Assembly (NCBI GenBank): GCA_036822055.1
Contig: DAISIK010000008.1
Coordinates: 1-64,000, forward strand
Direction of reading: 5' to 3'
DNA: 64,000 nucleotides
Source: DAISIK01 sp036822055
GTDB lineage: Bacteria > Verrucomicrobiota > Verrucomicrobiia > Opitutales > Puniceicoccaceae
Below are positions 25,053-33,472 of this stretch, in pieces (the stretch's first letter is position 1; every line of letters begins with the position of its first letter). The position numbers and the translations under genes were made by a program. The notes beneath the pieces are model-generated. The model was not told where the DNA came from and did no database searches. It worked only from the letters and a program-made list of their open reading frames with translations.

Positions 25053-26236
25053 GGTTTCACCTCCCCAGCCAGAGCCCTGAGCAGATTCAAACCCGCCTTC
25101 TCCGCCGGATTTTCCTTCTGGGGCGTATTGGATAGATTGCAGGCCAAAGCAACCGTCCATTGGGTTTCTGGATCGACCAGCACCACCGTTGAGTATCCGG
25201 GGACATCCCCGGAATGACCGATCCAGCGCCCATCCCAACGCATCCGACCAGCCCCGTACTCGACGCCCGCGCTGATTTCCACCCACCCTCCTGCCAACTC
25301 CGCTTCGCGGGTGTTCCAGGCTCTCTCGTTTACCGTCGTGAGAACCCAATCTGCGATCCGTTGAAGGTCGTCCAGGGTTGTCGAGGCATCGCCCCCAGCG
25401 TGGGCCCAACTCGCATTCATCCCGGTGGCATTGAACCAATGGGTGCCGTACTCGATTCGGTAGGGCTCCGCTCCAAACCGATAGCCGTCGGCGAACTCCT
25501 CCGCGACCGCCGGATTTTCCCTTCCGTACCGCGTGGTTGAAAGTCCAATCTGCTGATGGATCCCCAACCGCAGAACATCCTCCCAATCACGTCCGGCAAC
25601 CGCCTCCAGGAAGAGTGCCAAGAGCAAGTAATTTTCGTTACTATACCCAAACTTCCCGAGCTCCCCCCAGCGATCCCTTACCGCCGCCAGTCGGCCCAAA
25701 ATGTCATCCGCTTCCCATCGGCGAAATGGTTCGCCATTCAAGGTCTCTCGGTATTCAACCATCCGCAGGAGGTTCGGAACACCACCGCGATGCCCGAGCA
25801 AATGACCCACCCTCAGCCCCTCCGAGGGAAATTCATACGCCGAATCAATCGCATTGAGAGACCCATCGGAGAGCCGCCCCTCGGCGATTTGTTGCACGAT
25901 CTCTCCGGCCACCAAAACTTTGAGGACGCTCTCCAAAGCAAAACGATCGCTCGGCCTCGCTAGAACACCTTCCTCCAATCTGGCCCAACCCCCGACCACT
26001 TGGAGAATGGCTCCATCGGGACTTCTAGCAGTCAACCAGTACTTGGGAACACCATCCTCCAAGAGAGCTTCCACCACCTGCGCTGAAGCTTCTCCAAAGC
26101 TGGCCTCGAAGCATCCTTCCGCAGCCGCTTCACTCATCCCTTTCCCGCCAAGCCCCGGTAACAGTACCAGCGCAAGGATGAGACCGATCCTTCCAAAGAC
26201 CCGATCGTTCAATAAGCGGATCACTTGTCTAATCAA
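25049..26236 (-). CDS. Exported serine beta-lactamase-fold hydrolase
   Basis: A 395-residue protein with a signal peptide and one beta-lactamase/transpeptidase-like domain. Motifs are SVLK (103-106), YSN (198-200) and HSG (341-343). It starts at TTG 26236, overlapping the stop of the AraC gene by TTGA; GTG 26224 is an alternative. It is related to but quite divergent from the next gene, and the two are translationally coupled. Function could be peptidoglycan peptide cleavage, ester hydrolysis or antibiotic hydrolysis; motifs alone cannot decide. Confidence 0.85.
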   Translation of the reverse strand: MIRQVIRLLNDRVFGRIGLILALVLLPGLGGKGMSEAAAEGCFEASFGEASAQVVEALLEDGVPKYWLTARSPDGAILQVVGGWARLEEGVLARPSDRFALESVLKVLVAGEIVQQIAEGRLSDGSLNAIDSAYEFPSEGLRVGHLLGHRGGVPNLLRMVEYRETLNGEPFRRWEADDILGRLAAVRDRWGELGKFGYSNENYLLLALFLEAVAGRDWEDVLRLGIHQQIGLSTTRYGRENPAVAEEFADGYRFGAEPYRIEYGTHWFNATGMNASWAHAGGDASTTLDDLQRIADWVLTTVNERAWNTREAELAGGWVEISAGVEYGAGRMRWDGRWIGHSGDVPGYSTVVLVDPETQWTVALACNLSNTPQKENPAEKAGLNLLRALAGEVKP

Positions 26237-27111
26237 CGGGAAAGCCCTCCCCTGCGCATTTGATAGAGCTTTGGATTCAACCCGGTTTCCTCCTTAAAAG
26301 CCCGAGCGAAATGGCCGGGATTGGCATAGCCGCAGGCGAGGGCCACCTCCAGAACCGAGAGGGACCCTTCCTTCAAAAGCCGGGCTGCCTCCTCAATCCG
26401 CTTTTGTCTTAGGAATTCAAATACAGTTTGGCCATGACAGAGCTTAAAATCGCGCTTTAACTTGTGGCTATTGACGGAGAAGCGTTTCGCGATGGAATCC
26501 AAAGAGTGCCCCTCTCCCGGAAATTTTCCCAGGTAATCAGCAATTTTACCCATCAGTCGACGGTCAGCCGCTTTGAGCTGCCTTACTGAGCTTTCCTGCG
26601 AGACCCGAATCTCGCTTAGGCACTGCGCAACCCACTGGACAACCAGAATGTCGTCCTCGAGGACCGGCTTAATCGCCCGCTGCAGAAAACGCTTAGTCAC
26701 CTCCAGAGCCTGACTGGCGCAGCTCGGGCTCGCTTGAATTTTCCCCGCCTTGGTGGATCTCTCGGCCCCGACCCTGGCGGCTTCCGAAACTTCCAGAGCG
26801 CCTCCCTCGGCTGAAGCTACCGACGGGTTATCTGCATAGAAACTGATGAGAATAACCGTCCGTTCACGGACCTCAGCTCCGAGTTCTTGATCCTGCCAAT
26901 CTCCCCAAACCAGGTCTGCCCTGATTTCCCCGCTCGAATTGCCAGAATTTTCACCACGACCCAACCGCTCCCCCGTATAGAGTAAGCAGGAATACCATTG
27001 GCTTCCGCCAAGATCGTCTATGCGATTTGCCAGATCAGCCTCGGAGTTCTCAAACATTTCCAGCTTGAACCCAAGGGCTGCACCCCCCTTAGAGACATTC
27101 TTCCGCCTCAT
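26233..27111 (-). CDS. AraC-family transcriptional regulator
   Basis: A 292-residue regulator. The last 100 residues are an AraC double helix-turn-helix: first helix pair around LDSIAKRFSVNSHKLKRDFK, second around SVLEVALACGYANPGHFARAFKEETGLNP. The N-terminal part has no cupin pattern I recognise and may sense a ligand in a different way. ATG 27111 is chosen; a TTG at 27180 would overlap the pseudopilin gene by 13 bases. Its stop overlaps the start of the first serine hydrolase, so it is probably the local regulator of this operon. Confidence 0.88.
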   Translation of the reverse strand: MRRKNVSKGGAALGFKLEMFENSEADLANRIDDLGGSQWYSCLLYTGERLGRGENSGNSSGEIRADLVWGDWQDQELGAEVRERTVILISFYADNPSVASAEGGALEVSEAARVGAERSTKAGKIQASPSCASQALEVTKRFLQRAIKPVLEDDILVVQWVAQCLSEIRVSQESSVRQLKAADRRLMGKIADYLGKFPGEGHSLDSIAKRFSVNSHKLKRDFKLCHGQTVFEFLRQKRIEEAARLLKEGSLSVLEVALACGYANPGHFARAFKEETGLNPKLYQMRRGGLSR

Positions 27112-27167
27112 CCCAGGGTGCTCGCCTCTGGATTTCTGCCCCTTCACGCACCAACGTTTTCGAGCGA

Positions 27168-27977
27168 CTATGGTTTCCAAATGTTAAGATCTGGAACTCC
27201 ATCACCATCGGGATCAAGGTAACCCAGTTGGGTCCCGTCTGCCAGGGGCTCACCTTTCGGAATCGCATTGACCAGTTCAACGCTGCCGTCTGCCCAGGCC
27301 ACAATCGCTTGGTTTTGGTTCACGAGGCGTACGCAGGGAACGCCACCAAGATGGTCGGGACCCCAAATCATGTCCTGCGGGGCAGCCTTACCCCCAAAAT
27401 CCATTGCGCTGGTGGCAAACATCACCGTTCTGGCCGGATTGCGAATCCTCGAGTAGGGGATCCCCACATAGTGACCACCCTGCCCGCCGGGGGCCGACTT
27501 GGCCGGAATAAGTCGGCTGAGATTCAAACCATTATGGCCGTAACCAAGATTACCCGGTTTTCCAAACTTCGCCAGCTGAGCCTGCACCTCGGGGTCTGGA
27601 TCGAAAAGAGGGCAAACCAGGACACTGCCATCAGATCCGAGGTATGGCCCCAACAGCCCGTTTCGAAAGGGATTGGACCCATCCTGGAAGTATCCAAAAC
27701 TCCACTCGCGGTTTTCGTTGATCTCCAGATCAAAGATGGCGTGGGGCAACGTTCGCCCACCATTGACGCTCCCGTAGGTCAAAGCTGCCTTAGCAATCTG
27801 GGATAGGTTATTTTTGCTTTTGAGGATCCTCGCCTTTTCCGAACTGCCGCTGAGAACCGGGAAAATCAAGGTTGCCAACACACCGATCACCGCGATGACA
27901 ACCAGAATTTCGATTAGGGTGAAGGCCCTGCGAAAGCGATCGTTTCCGCCAAAAGACTTCATCTCGATTGCTCTCAT
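27168..27977 (-). CDS. Type II secretion/type IV pilin-like pseudopilin
   Basis: A 269-residue pseudopilin with a prepilin leader and FTLIEILVVIAVIGVLATLIFPVL helix at residues 19 onward; the residue before the cleavage site is Ala rather than the usual Gly. The C-terminal part contains the WADGSVE element common in large Verrucomicrobia/Planctomycetes prepilin-like proteins, and ends in a calcium-loop-like DPDGDGVPD. ATG 27977 is 3 bases after the upstream PEP-CTERM stop; ATG 27962 is an alternative start giving a shorter leader. It is probably exported with the two neighbours. Confidence 0.8.
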   Translation of the reverse strand: MRAIEMKSFGGNDRFRRAFTLIEILVVIAVIGVLATLIFPVLSGSSEKARILKSKNNLSQIAKAALTYGSVNGGRTLPHAIFDLEINENREWSFGYFQDGSNPFRNGLLGPYLGSDGSVLVCPLFDPDPEVQAQLAKFGKPGNLGYGHNGLNLSRLIPAKSAPGGQGGHYVGIPYSRIRNPARTVMFATSAMDFGGKAAPQDMIWGPDHLGGVPCVRLVNQNQAIVAWADGSVELVNAIPKGEPLADGTQLGYLDPDGDGVPDLNIWKP

Positions 27978-27980
27978 CCC

Positions 27981-28670
27981 CTAGCTCAACCGACGCCGCC
28001 CAAAACGGCGGGAGCAGGCCGATCCCAGCGCAAGCAATGGAACAACGAATGCAAAGTTCGCTTCTGGAACGACCGAAAGGGTCGCCGAACTTCCACTGAA
28101 ATCCCACACCTGCCGAACCGGTCCAAACCCAAAATCGATGCTATCGTCGTCGACTGAAAGAGCAAAGCTGGTCGGAGTGGCCTCAATCGTTCCTGAGTAG
28201 GGAAGCCCAGGAGCCGAAACAAAGGTAAAGTCGATCTGGGCTCCGAAACTGAAATCAGTGACTACTCCCTCGTTGAGCTCAACCGTCCCCACCACATTGC
28301 TAAGTGAGGTAATGTAGCTCCCGATAACCGATGCGAAGCTACCCAAGGCAAAAACATCCACATCAAAGAAAGCATCGGTGATCGTGAAAGTTTCAACGCC
28401 CGAGAGCGTGGGAATACCCGAAAGGGTAAGGACGCCAAACCCGTTCCAGTCATTCCCAAACGGAAATGGATTGACCGCCCCAAACGGGGTGTCGTCCACC
28501 AACGAATACATTCCTTGGGGTGACAGGCCCACTTCAGCGTAGGCCGCCGAAAAGAAGTCTGAAAATCGCGAACCATTGTCCACCTGGACGTCAAGGGTTG
28601 CCTGGCCTTGTAGAGAAATGGCTGCAAGAGCGGTTGTGATGCTGGTCAGGGATTGCTGATAGATATTCAT
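27981..28670 (-). CDS. PEP-CTERM-like exported protein
   Basis: A 229-residue protein with a signal peptide (about 1-24), a low-Cys beta-rich body, and a C-terminal sorting segment: VVPEANFAFVVPLLALGSACSRRF-like, that is a PEA in place of PEP, a hydrophobic stretch and a terminal Arg-rich cluster. PEP-CTERM tails are recognised by exosortase, linked to exopolysaccharide-bearing surfaces. The role of this protein is unknown. The gene starts 19 bases after the next upstream PEP-CTERM gene. Confidence 0.8.
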   Translation of the reverse strand: MNIYQQSLTSITTALAAISLQGQATLDVQVDNGSRFSDFFSAAYAEVGLSPQGMYSLVDDTPFGAVNPFPFGNDWNGFGVLTLSGIPTLSGVETFTITDAFFDVDVFALGSFASVIGSYITSLSNVVGTVELNEGVVTDFSFGAQIDFTFVSAPGLPYSGTIEATPTSFALSVDDDSIDFGFGPVRQVWDFSGSSATLSVVPEANFAFVVPLLALGSACSRRFGRRRLS

Positions 28671-28689
28671 GACGATTGTATTTGAGAAG

Positions 28690-29523
28690 TTAGGCTACCC
28701 GCTTTTGGCGACGAAGGAGCAAGAGAAGCGAAAGTGCCGCCAGGGGGATTGTACCCGGTTCTGGAATCACCGTTGGAATGGTACCGGTGCGGTTGAAGAT
28801 GATCCGCGTGTCCGTAAGCGGACCGAAGAGGCTGGACTGGGTCCTCGTATCATCGACCGAAAAAGCATAGGTTGAACCCGAGATCCCCAAAGTTCCCTCA
28901 TAGGGCGACGCCAAGGCGAAAAAGGGGTTGGTGCCGTCCCCGAAGAAAAACTGAATTGAGATGTCAGCTTGGAGATCAACGCTGACCAGTGCGCCGTTGT
29001 TAAAGGTTGCGCCCCCACCGGTAAGATTGCTTGCAGCAATGTTGTAAGTGAAGGAAAAGTTATTGTTGACGTTAAACGGTGAGTTGTTGGACGAGAAAGC
29101 CCCCCCATCGATCGTTAGTTGGAGATCCCCAACCCCGATTACCTCCAGACCAGTGCCGGAAACCAGGAAGTCGTCATATTCGATCTGGCCAGCTGAACGG
29201 GTCGCAAAATCCGGGCTGGAGTTTCCCGGATCTGTGAAACTCGGCAATCCCGATTGCGGGTAAATTGAAGTAGGACTCAAGGGCTCCGCCACGATCGTAG
29301 TCCACACATTTGTACTCGAGTTGAAGAAATACGGATAGGGACTCTGGGTCACTGGATCTGGCTCGTTGGTCCAATTTTTGAAATTGATGCCGGCCAAGTA
29401 TCCCGTCGCGTCGGTTCCCCCTAATTCAATTAACCCGCCACTAAGCGATCCTGCGCTCAAACTGAGAACAAGACTGAATCCCAGTAATTTTCCTTCAATT
29501 AACCCTTGTTGTGATGCTCTCAT
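28690..29523 (-). CDS. PEP-CTERM exported protein
   Basis: A 277-residue secreted protein with an N-terminal signal (about 15-30), a beta-rich Ser/Thr/Gly/Asn body and a canonical PEP-CTERM tail: IPEPGTIPLAALSLLLLLRR followed by a few basic residues. It is first in a minus-strand run with a second PEP-CTERM protein and a pseudopilin. It is expected to be processed by exosortase, which is not in this window. The body gives no function. Confidence 0.85.
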   Translation of the reverse strand: MRASQQGLIEGKLLGFSLVLSLSAGSLSGGLIELGGTDATGYLAGINFKNWTNEPDPVTQSPYPYFFNSSTNVWTTIVAEPLSPTSIYPQSGLPSFTDPGNSSPDFATRSAGQIEYDDFLVSGTGLEVIGVGDLQLTIDGGAFSSNNSPFNVNNNFSFTYNIAASNLTGGGATFNNGALVSVDLQADISIQFFFGDGTNPFFALASPYEGTLGISGSTYAFSVDDTRTQSSLFGPLTDTRIIFNRTGTIPTVIPEPGTIPLAALSLLLLLRRQKRVA

Positions 29524-29704
29524 ATTGATGATGAGACTTTATATCAAAAACCGGAGCGAAATCTACTCAAATAGGGAGCATTGTTAGCAAAGGACGGAGT
29601 CGGGTCTCGTCCGTTTGGCAGAATTTTGCTCTCTTCCCACGCCTTAACGCTCCAGCGTCAAGAATTCAGTTTGCAAACCGGGTCGCTTCGTTTGCACTAG
29701 AGGT

Positions 29705-31021
29705 ATGGCAAATACAGAGAACCCCCTCGGATTCGGAACCCGTGCCCTTCATGCTGGCCAAGTGCCTGATCCCGTCAACGGGGCCCGCGCCCTGCCGATC
29801 CACCAGACCACCAGCTTTGTCTTCCGGGATACCGAACACGCCGCCAACCTCTTCGGGCTGAAAGAGCTGGGCCACATTTATACCCGCCTCAACAATCCGA
29901 CTAACGATGTTCTGGAGGCCCGGATCGCCGCTCTCGAAGGCGGGAGTGGCGCTCTCGCTCACTCTAGCGGGCAGGCTGCCATCACCGATACCATCCTCAA
30001 TCTCTGCCAGTCCGGTGATCACATGATCTCGGTATCGCAACTCTACGGGGGCACCTACAATCTCTTTCACTACACCCTTCCCAAACTCGGGATTGAGGTC
30101 TCTTTCGTCGACGGAGACGACCCCGAAGCGTACCAAAATGCCCTCCGCAGCAACACCAAGCTCATCTACGGGGAGGGTATGGGCAATCCACGGCTCAACA
30201 TTTTTCCTTTCGAGGAGGTCGCCGCCATCGCCAGGCATGCTGGCGTTCCCCTCGTCATCGATAACACGGCCCTCTCCCCTTACCTGAATCGCCCCTTTGA
30301 ATGGGGGGCTAATATTGTGGTCCACTCCACTACCAAATACATCGGTGGTCACGGTACTTCCATCGGTGGCATCGTCGTCGACGGCGGAAACTTTGATTGG
30401 GGAAACGGGAAATTTCCCGGCTTTACCGAGCCCGATCCAAGTTACCACGGGCTCGTCCATTGGGACGCCTTCCAATCCTTTGCGCCCTTAGGAGGAGCCA
30501 ATGTTGCCTTCATCCTCAAAATGCGGCTCCAGTTCATGCGGGATATCGGGCCGGTGGCCTCCCCCTTCAACTCATGGTTGCATCTTCAGGGGCTCGAAAC
30601 CCTTCACCTCCGCATGCAGCGCCACTGCGAAAATGCTCAAAAAGTGGCCGAGTTTCTCGAGGCCGACGACCGCGTGGAATGGGTCAACTACCCCGGCCTT
30701 CCCTCCAGCCAGTATCATCAGGCAGCCAAAAAATACCTTTCCCACGGATTTGGCGGACTCGTCGGCTTCGGCATCCGTGGCGGGCTCAAAGCTGGCCAGC
30801 TCTTCATCGAAAAGCTCAAGCTCCATAGCCACTTGGCCAACATCGGGGATGCAAAATCCCTCGCCATCCATCCAGCCACCACCACCCACTCTCAGCTCAC
30901 CGCTGAGGAGCAGATAGCTTCAGGAGTCTCCGAGGACTACATCCGCCTCTCGGTTGGCATCGAGGACATCGAAGACATCTTGGCAGACCTCGGCCAGGCT
31001 CTTGACGCGGCAGTTGATTGA
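29705..31021 (+). CDS. metY: O-acetylhomoserine aminocarboxypropyltransferase (sulfhydrylase)
   Basis: A 438-residue PLP enzyme of the Cys/Met metabolism family making homocysteine from O-acetylhomoserine and sulfide. Landmarks are the GTRALHAGQVPD start, HIYTRLNNPT, the GQAA turn, IDNTALSPYL and the PLP lysine Lys211 in VVHSTTKYIGGHG; NIGDAKSLAIHPATTTHSQL is the C-terminal signature. The length (over 420) fits MetY rather than MetB/MetC. It diverges from the PEP-CTERM gene across 181 bases; a SAM riboswitch was looked for there and not seen. Confidence 0.93.
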   Translation: MANTENPLGFGTRALHAGQVPDPVNGARALPIHQTTSFVFRDTEHAANLFGLKELGHIYTRLNNPTNDVLEARIAALEGGSGALAHSSGQAAITDTILNLCQSGDHMISVSQLYGGTYNLFHYTLPKLGIEVSFVDGDDPEAYQNALRSNTKLIYGEGMGNPRLNIFPFEEVAAIARHAGVPLVIDNTALSPYLNRPFEWGANIVVHSTTKYIGGHGTSIGGIVVDGGNFDWGNGKFPGFTEPDPSYHGLVHWDAFQSFAPLGGANVAFILKMRLQFMRDIGPVASPFNSWLHLQGLETLHLRMQRHCENAQKVAEFLEADDRVEWVNYPGLPSSQYHQAAKKYLSHGFGGLVGFGIRGGLKAGQLFIEKLKLHSHLANIGDAKSLAIHPATTTHSQLTAEEQIASGVSEDYIRLSVGIEDIEDILADLGQALDAAVD

Positions 31022-31042
31022 TTGCCCTGCCCCCTCACCGGT

Positions 31043-31064
31043 GGCCGGGGGTTCCGCCCCGGCC
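31043..31064 (+). other. GC-rich hairpin after metY
   Basis: GGCCGGGG (31043-31050) pairs with CCCCGGCC (31057-31064) around a 6-base loop, 22 bases beyond the metY stop. No T run follows, so it is only a weak terminator candidate. Confidence 0.45.
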
Positions 31065-31091
31065 GCTCCTTCCAGCCAGGTTTAGCAGAGC

Positions 31092-32042
31092 ATGCTGATC
31101 ACCATTTTCAACGCCTTCGTCCCTGTCTTCCTCAATGGAGTGCTTGGATTTTGGCTCAGTTTTAAGGGTTGGCTCGGCGGCCAGAGCGAACGCGGGCTCA
31201 TCCAGTCGCTCATCTTCTTCTTCTATCCGGGATTCATTTTCGCCTCAATGATTGGCCGCGAAAGTCTCCGCTCCAATCCCAGTCAATTCCTCATCGCCCC
31301 CCTCCTCGGCTACATCTTCATTGTCCTCGGCTTCGTCGTGGCCGGTCTCCTTGCCAAACCCCTCGGCCTTCGCGAGAAGGTTTCCCAGAGGTCCTTTGCT
31401 TTTGCTACCGGTGTATTCAACTTTGGATACCTTGCCATTCCCCTGGTCACCGCCCTCCACGGCCCTGAGATCCTTCCCACCCTTTTCCTCTTCAACGCAG
31501 GGGTTGACCTCGCCATCTGGAGTGCTGGCATTCTCACCCTCACCGGATCGTGGAATCGGGGCTGGTATCGCAAGGCCATCAATCCTCCGTTTCTCGCCAT
31601 CGTCCTCGCGGTCTTCCTTACCTACACCGGGATGGACCGCTGGATTCCAGAAGCCCTTATCGGCTTCGCCCGGCAGATTGGAGCCATCGCCATCCCGATC
31701 GGTCTCCTTCTCACCGGTTCGGTGATCTACAGCGAGCTTTTTTCCGGCAAGACAGCCCCGGACGGAGGTCGCTCAGCGCTTCTCGGTGGCAGTCTGGTTC
31801 GCCTGCTGATTCTCCCCCTCCTCCTCCTCGGTCTCCTCTACTGCCTCCCCCTTTCTTCAGACCTCCTCCGGGTTGCCATAGTTCAGGCTGCTATGCCCAC
31901 CGGTGTTTTTACCATTGTCCTTGCCCGCCACTATGGAGGCAGTCCGGAGATCTCCATTCGCAGCGCCATCCCTACCCAAATACTGGCATTTCTCACCACC
32001 CCGTTCTGGATCTGGATCGGCATAAAACTCTTCGATGTCTGA
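31092..32042 (+). CDS. AEC (auxin efflux carrier) family transporter
   Basis: A 316-residue integral membrane protein with about ten hydrophobic segments spread across the whole length and the AEC-type layout of two five-helix halves. Motifs such as FAFATGVFNFGYLAIPLV (helix break with Asn) and AAMPTGVFTIVLARHYGG near the C-terminus are typical. Bacterial members export malate and other organic acids; the substrate here is unassigned. It follows metY but a link to methionine synthesis is not indicated. Confidence 0.88.
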   Translation: MLITIFNAFVPVFLNGVLGFWLSFKGWLGGQSERGLIQSLIFFFYPGFIFASMIGRESLRSNPSQFLIAPLLGYIFIVLGFVVAGLLAKPLGLREKVSQRSFAFATGVFNFGYLAIPLVTALHGPEILPTLFLFNAGVDLAIWSAGILTLTGSWNRGWYRKAINPPFLAIVLAVFLTYTGMDRWIPEALIGFARQIGAIAIPIGLLLTGSVIYSELFSGKTAPDGGRSALLGGSLVRLLILPLLLLGLLYCLPLSSDLLRVAIVQAAMPTGVFTIVLARHYGGSPEISIRSAIPTQILAFLTTPFWIWIGIKLFDV

Positions 32043-32218
32043 ACCCTCTGCGGGAGCTCCACCCTTTGAACCAAGCGCTCCCGTGACTAGCCTTTGGAGC
32101 AATGGCAAGGCCCTTGCCTCAATTAGCCTTCCACAGAAAATTCTTGGGACTTTTTCTTAAATGCTTTTTGTTCTCCCTTAATCTTGTTCCATGCCACTCC
32201 CGACCTCTCCCCTGCTCA

Positions 32219-32839
32219 ATGAAAGAACCTGATCCAGAGTCTGCCCTCGCCGCCTGGTCTCGCACCCTCTTTTCCTTCCCAAGTCTGGTGGCCATTGGTT
32301 CCCTTACCGTAAGCCTCATTTGCCTGCTCTCGCTCAATAAGGCGCGGGAACAAATCGAAGATTCCAACCGTCGCCTCTCCCAAATTGTCCGGCAATTTGA
32401 GGCGGAACGACGTACCGTCGAAGACGCCAACCGGCAGTTCGAAAGCCTCATCGGTCGCTTCGAGCAGCTCGAGAGGAAGACCTCCTTCGAGATCGAGCGT
32501 GGCAATAGCCGGATCCGCGGAATGGATGAGGAACTCATTCAGGTTCGAGACACCGTCGTCGAACTGGTCCGGCGCGAACGCCAACGCATTGAAGCAATCG
32601 AAGCGGGTCGCCCTGACCCGTCTGCCTTGGCCCAACCTGCGCTTTCTCCCGACGAACGCCCCGCCCTCCGGGTAGATTCAACCCAGACCTACACCGTCGC
32701 CGAGGGCGACAACCTCTATCGGATTTCCCGGAAGTTGAACCTTACCGTGCGCGAGCTTCTCGACGTCAACCCCGACATTGACCCCGACCGCCTGAGAATC
32801 GGTCAGGTTCTCAACATTCCCGTGGTGCCCGGCAGGTGA
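32219..32839 (+). CDS. Membrane-anchored coiled-coil LysM protein
   Basis: A 206-residue protein. One membrane segment lies at about 20-40 (LVAIGSLTVSLICLLSL), then a long heptad-rich coiled coil (about 42-135), a linker and a C-terminal LysM (YTVAEGDNLYRISRKLNLTVRELL...). It would sit in the inner membrane with the LysM bound to peptidoglycan. ATG 32219 is chosen because the longer open frame upstream (32102) has no coding character. Its stop overlaps the next start (TGATG). Confidence 0.75.
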   Translation: MKEPDPESALAAWSRTLFSFPSLVAIGSLTVSLICLLSLNKAREQIEDSNRRLSQIVRQFEAERRTVEDANRQFESLIGRFEQLERKTSFEIERGNSRIRGMDEELIQVRDTVVELVRRERQRIEAIEAGRPDPSALAQPALSPDERPALRVDSTQTYTVAEGDNLYRISRKLNLTVRELLDVNPDIDPDRLRIGQVLNIPVVPGR

Positions 32840-33390
32840 TGGCCCGTCTCCCACTCCAGACCCGGAAAGCCGCCTGCTGCATCGGGTCTGCAATCCTTCT
32901 TTGCCTCTCATCTGCCGCCCGACTTCCCGACCGGTTTGATCTCCGGCTCGCCACCGCCTTGCCTCTCGATAGTTTCGGCGACTCATGGAATCATCGCTTC
33001 ATTACCGCCAGCAGTGTCATATCCTGGCAGTCCCAAATGATCGACTGGATCGCCGGAGGCTTCGAAATCCTCGCTGGTACTCAATACCACCCCGAAGGCG
33101 CCTACCTTTTTTCCACTTCCGCCCTATTGAGTTCCCGAATTGGAGAGATTGGAAAGACCCAGTTTTTTGCCGAATTCACCTTCGGTCTCGCCCTGACCGA
33201 TGTTGGTGCCCCGTCGACCGGGCAACCCGCCAACTTCCTCACCGGCTTGGGTCTTCTGGCTTCTTTTCCTGATTCCTTTCCCCTTTTTGACGGTCTCATG
33301 CTCAAATATCGGCACCTCTCCAACGGCGGGTTGGACCGCATCAATAACGGTCTCGACCAAATCTTCATCGGTTTGGTTCAACAGTTCTAG
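32839..33390 (+). CDS. PagL-like lipid A 3-O-deacylase (acyloxyacyl hydrolase family)
   Basis: A 183-residue outer-membrane protein with a signal peptide (about 1-28), alternating beta strands and a C-terminal Phe as in outer-membrane barrels. Near the end YRHLSNGG carries the PagL catalytic His159 and Ser161 followed by Asn162. Counting 14 residues on, as in PagL from His to Glu, gives Asp173. PagL removes a 3-O acyl chain from lipid A. The start overlaps the LysM gene by one base (a GTG at 32836 is also possible), so the two are coupled. Confidence 0.75.
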   Translation: MARLPLQTRKAACCIGSAILLCLSSAARLPDRFDLRLATALPLDSFGDSWNHRFITASSVISWQSQMIDWIAGGFEILAGTQYHPEGAYLFSTSALLSSRIGEIGKTQFFAEFTFGLALTDVGAPSTGQPANFLTGLGLLASFPDSFPLFDGLMLKYRHLSNGGLDRINNGLDQIFIGLVQQF

Positions 33391-33472
33391 AAGCTTCTCA
33401 CGGGATAAAGGACCTCCGTTCTGCCCTCGGGCTTGCGCCTCCCGCCAAGCGTCTGCCTCTGCCCCAGCCCGG

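Noticed and set aside
25053..25586. Upstream extension of the second beta-lactamase-fold gene
   Set aside because: It is antisense-free but lies in another frame of the first hydrolase gene; the signal peptide and ATGA overlap place the start at 25052.
29524..29704. Possible SAM riboswitch before metY
   Set aside because: The stretch has no SAM-I core (no GAGGTGGAGGGA-like segment) nor a recognisable SAM-II or SAH pattern, only small weak stems.
32102..32218. Longer start for the coiled-coil LysM protein
   Set aside because: The added 39 residues lack conservation-like composition, and the membrane segment follows properly from ATG 32219.
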